Part shown: one piece after another, positions 42,427 to 45,432 of the stretch
Layout of the letters: each line of letters starts with the position of its first letter
Position numbering within the stretch: position 1 is the stretch's first letter
Assembly (NCBI RefSeq): GCF_000002865.3
Contig: NW_001865054.1
Span: forward strand, 217,043 to 262,474
Direction of reading: 5' to 3'
DNA: 45,432 nt
Source of the DNA: Monosiga brevicollis MX1
Taxonomy: Eukaryota > Opisthokonta > Choanoflagellata > Craspedida > Salpingoecidae
Notes under the pieces: model-generated
Seen by the model: only the letters and a program-made list of their open reading frames with translations
The model's database searches: none
Told to the model about the DNA's origin: nothing
Position numbers and translations under genes: made by a program

Positions 42427-45400
42427 TTACGGGGTTTGCCAAGCTTCGATGCCGTCAAACCCGGTCAAAGATACAGTCTCGCTCGGGGTACTGGGCGCGT
42501 CCTGCAGCACCAGCTTTGTAATGTCCAAGGTGCTTGCATCCATTGTCTCGTCAAAATACATGGTCAATGTCAAGCCCGTTCCATCAGCAGTCATCTCCAT
42601 ATCAAAGCTTGTGAGCGATGGACGGGTAGTGTCCTCAACAAAAATACCACCATATATTGCCTGGCCATCCTCAACGGCATCACTTGGGATACCACCCATA
42701 TCCGCGAATGCACCTGCCTTCAAAGTTGCAAAGCAATTGTCAACTCGAGAGCAAAGACCACGCAAGGCCTTGATGCGATTCAAATCAGCCAGTGTGAGAG
42801 CAACGGACACCACTCGCCCATCGCTAGAGGCAGTACTGCCTGCCGTAAGGTTGAAGCCATTGATCATGACATCGTTCTCTCGATAGGCGGTTTCACCATC
42901 TTGCAGGCTGATGCGATCCGCATGCCAAAGAGAAGGATCGGTAGAGACGGGCTCGTCAAACGTCAGCGTAATAACCCCACCATCCAGATCAAAAGTGAAG
43001 CTCTCCAATACGGGAGGAAGCGTGTCCCCGACAAATAGGTCCGGGACGCGACCACTCAGCAAGTCGACTTGCGCATTGGGATTGCCATACACGTCTGCAC
43101 AAAAGGAGGCTTGCAAACCCAACCGACTTGTGGCAGTCGAAACAGCAACATTGGGATTCAGCTTCAGAGCTGCGAGGTCATCGCCCGACAGCGCAAGTAC
43201 CACTGAGGCGGAGGGTGCTGACATGCTCACAACTGTCGTGTTTGTCAGCTGGATCAACACACCTCCAGTGCCACTGATAAGCACGGCAGAAGGGTCGACC
43301 GTGGTTGGATCGATGATATCCGAAAAGCGCAGCGTCACGTTCTCCGAAGTCAGATCCAGCGAAAAGTACTCCAGCACGGGTGGCGTCGTATCAGCGCCAC
43401 TCACAGTCAAGCTTACAGTGGTCAATCCGATAGGATTGCCAAAGCCATCCTCAAAAGTGGCCGGTGACACTTGCAGGAAAGCATTGGCAGCGCCAGCGCC
43501 CAGTGTCGGCACTCGTTCTTTGAGTGGCTGCAAGCTCACAGGGTCAAGTTGCACGCGGATGTGAGACCCAGAGAGGGCCACCGTCAGCTGATCAGTGACG
43601 GCAAGAAAGCTAGCTGATGGCTCCGTGGACAGGGAAAGCGCGTTCAAGATTGAGGGGACAACATACTCCGAGAAGGTCAAATCGAGAGTACTTGTGCCAA
43701 GGTCAATAGAAGCAGCGGACAAAGTTGGACCAGCAGGATCCAGGGTCAGTGTCGCTACGGGAATGCTCGCGCAATCAGCGACTGAAGCAAGAGAATTGCC
43801 GCTGGTATCGTCGATCGTGCCAGACGCAAATGTCAAGAAGGTTGCATTGACCCATTTACCCACTGTACGCAGAGCCTGAAGTGACTCGAGCTCCGTGGCA
43901 TCAATGGTGATGTTGAAAGAGACATAACTGATAGCTGCATACGTTGACACTGTGACGGTTGAGGAGTCCACGGTGGCACAGCCGGAGGACTGGTTCTGGA
44001 GGGCAAAAGTGGCCCCTGCAAGCGTGCTCGCATCCATGGTTTCAGAAAAGGTCACGAGCAAGACACCCAGTTCCATATCCAACGAGAAAGCCGCCACCGT
44101 GGGCGGCTCAACGTCAGCGTAAAAGTCGGTCACCGGGATGGCGGACGTGGCCGGCAGCGCCACAAACTCATTGCCACTCGTATCCACGACCAGACCCGTG
44201 GCTGCGCTGATAAAGGTTGTAGCCTGGGAGACGGCCAAGTCCAGTACGGCCTTGATGGCGTTGGCATCAGCAGCCAATAACTCCACGACAATGACGCTGG
44301 CATTGACATTGTCATTGCGGATGACGCCGCCCGTGAGCTGGTGCGCAGAAGCAACGGAATCAGCCGCAGCACGCAGGGTGAGGGCCGAGAGGTTGAGTGT
44401 ATTGACGTTGACTGTCTCTGAGAATCGCAGGGTCAGGGTGGTGGGCGTGGCGGTCATGTTGAAGTCAAAGGCACCCAGGGTGGGGGCAGTGCCGTCTGCA
44501 ATGTAGGTGGACACAGGCAACGCAGCGGTGGTGGGGATCAGGGCCACAGCGTTGCCGGCAACGTCAGATACAGCACTGGTGGCAATGGAGAGAAAGGAGC
44601 TCAGCGCATTCACAGCCAGAGAGGCAGCCGCCTTGATGGCGTTGGCGTCTTGGTCGGAAATTGCAATGGCTACCACCAAGCCGTCGGCACTGGCGCTGGC
44701 CGTTCCACTGGCGGCGGTGAGGGTGTACGCCGAGCCAGCGCCGTCGGCCGCATCTTGCACAGTGATGGCGTCCACATCCAAAGTGCTCACGTCAACGGGT
44801 TCGTCAAACGCAAGCAAGAGCTGCAGGGTGTCCATGTCCAGGGTGGCGGAGCTGAGGCTGGGCGCAGTGACATCAAGGGCCACACTGTCAGCCACGAGGG
44901 CAGTGAGGCCGTTGGTGAGGGCTACGGCAGGCTGACCGTTCATGTCCAGCGCGTAGCCATCGGCAGCGACCAGCCAAGCGGTGGTGTTGTCATGGCCAAT
45001 ACCTTTGAGCTTCAAGGTGTGGAGATCTTCCACGGCAAATATGAGGCGAATCTGATCGCCCTGCAGTCCACCAAGGTCGAGCAGACCATCCGTCAAGACG
45101 TGGTGGAAGGTTGCACCAGCAACGTTACTGGCAGTCTGGAGGGTAATGAGTGTGGGATCGAGGGATGTCTGGTTGATGCTTTCACTGAAGCTGAGGAGCA
45201 TACTGCCAGCATCCATGTCCAGGCTCCAGGTCAAGAGGTAAGGGCGCGTGTGGTCCGCGATGAAGGCAGTGGCGTTGAGGGCAGCTGGGGCGTTGGCGTT
45301 ACCGGCCATGTCTTGCACGGCGCTCGAGGCGAGTTGCAGCCAGGTATTATCGACATTTGTCCAGAGCGAGGTAATGAGCTTGATCGAGTCAACATCGGCT

Positions 45401-45432
45401 TTGGTAAGTTGGATGATGAGTTGCTGCCCGTT
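42427..45432 (-). CDS. Repetitive adhesin-like protein, C-terminal part (5' end off window)
   Basis: A single open frame of about 1,000 codons enters from the right edge and ends at 42427. It consists of eight units of roughly 110-130 residues (the last one about half length), preceded by the tail of another. Each begins T-x-P-x-L with a strand such as SFDMEM or AFSLDM, then LTFSE or LAFDE and a V/M-D-x-STL motif, then LT/IAISDADANAIKA-like, and closes with D-x-x-GN (VSDVAGN, VDTSGN, FEDGFGN). This is the pattern of bacterial-type Ig-like (SbsA/Big-like) extracellular domains. Few Cys occur and no transmembrane segment is visible in the part shown. The last unit stops after about half its length (IEAWQTP), right at a GTAAGC donor-like site, so the true end may differ. 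I infer an extracellular or surface protein; the ligand is unknown. Confidence 0.8.
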   Translation of the reverse strand, partial: NGQQLIIQLTKADVDSIKLITSLWTNVDNTWLQLASSAVQDMAGNANAPAALNATAFIADHTRPYLLTWSLDMDAGSMLLSFSESINQTSLDPTLITLQTASNVAGATFHHVLTDGLLDLGGLQGDQIRLIFAVEDLHTLKLKGIGHDNTTAWLVAADGYALDMNGQPAVALTNGLTALVADSVALDVTAPSLSSATLDMDTLQLLLAFDEPVDVSTLDVDAITVQDAADGAGSAYTLTAASGTASASADGLVVAIAISDQDANAIKAAASLAVNALSSFLSIATSAVSDVAGNAVALIPTTAALPVSTYIADGTAPTLGAFDFNMTATPTTLTLRFSETVNVNTLNLSALTLRAAADSVASAHQLTGGVIRNDNVNASVIVVELLAADANAIKAVLDLAVSQATTFISAATGLVVDTSGNEFVALPATSAIPVTDFYADVEPPTVAAFSLDMELGVLLVTFSETMDASTLAGATFALQNQSSGCATVDSSTVTVSTYAAISYVSFNITIDATELESLQALRTVGKWVNATFLTFASGTIDDTSGNSLASVADCASIPVATLTLDPAGPTLSAASIDLGTSTLDLTFSEYVVPSILNALSLSTEPSASFLAVTDQLTVALSGSHIRVQLDPVSLQPLKERVPTLGAGAANAFLQVSPATFEDGFGNPIGLTTVSLTVSGADTTPPVLEYFSLDLTSENVTLRFSDIIDPTTVDPSAVLISGTGGVLIQLTNTTVVSMSAPSASVVLALSGDDLAALKLNPNVAVSTATSRLGLQASFCADVYGNPNAQVDLLSGRVPDLFVGDTLPPVLESFTFDLDGGVITLTFDEPVSTDPSLWHADRISLQDGETAYRENDVMINGFNLTAGSTASSDGRVVSVALTLADLNRIKALRGLCSRVDNCFATLKAGAFADMGGIPSDAVEDGQAIYGGIFVEDTTRPSLTSFDMEMTADGTGLTLTMYFDETMDASTLDITKLVLQDAPSTPSETVSLTGFDGIEAWQTP

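Overview
This is an intron-rich eukaryotic nuclear window. Short GT-AG introns (about 60-170 bases where I could place both ends) split nearly every gene, and two tRNA genes and many microsatellites are present. The gene set is animal-like (inversin-type ankyrin protein, FAIM, USP44/49-type deubiquitinase, INPP5A, CSN8, XRN1, TSEN34) but very compact, with several head-to-head pairs. I infer a unicellular relative of animals, most likely a choanoflagellate; the species is inference only.

Layout. 162-2555 (-): inversin-like ankyrin gene, running off the left edge. 3382-5274 (-): membrane-anchored FAD amine-oxidase-like enzyme; a 30-A tract and an 11-copy octamer repeat lie just upstream of its ATG. 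5758-9219 (-): zf-UBP/USP deubiquitinase. 9979-11993 (+): tRNA-splicing endonuclease subunit TSEN34. 12228-13267 (-): FAIM. 13697-16912 (+): R3H plus G-patch protein of the SQS1/GPATCH2 type. 17502-20570 (-): large low-complexity protein with a PB1-like N-terminus, RGG/His tracts, two trefoil-like blocks and an LC3-interacting-type motif. 21150-25154 (+): secreted FAD-dependent oxidoreductase of bacterial type, with a ricin-B-like module inside its C-terminal domain. 25966-27639 (+): INPP5A. 28289-30301 (-): coiled-coil protein. 30574-about 31660 (+): COP9 signalosome subunit 8. 31984-about 32812 (-): unrecognised small helical protein. 34261-34532: two identical tRNA-Gln(UUG) genes. 35241-41437 (-): XRN1. 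42427-45432 (-): C-terminal part of a long adhesin-like protein built from about 125-residue repeats, running off the right edge.

The genes do not form one pathway. RNA metabolism is well represented (TSEN34, SQS1-like, XRN1, tRNAs), as is ubiquitin or cullin control (USP, CSN8). The most unusual loci are the PB1/LIR protein, the lectin-interrupted oxidoreductase and the repeat protein. Exon boundaries were placed by hand from splice consensus and reading phase; where a junction did not resolve, the entry says so.
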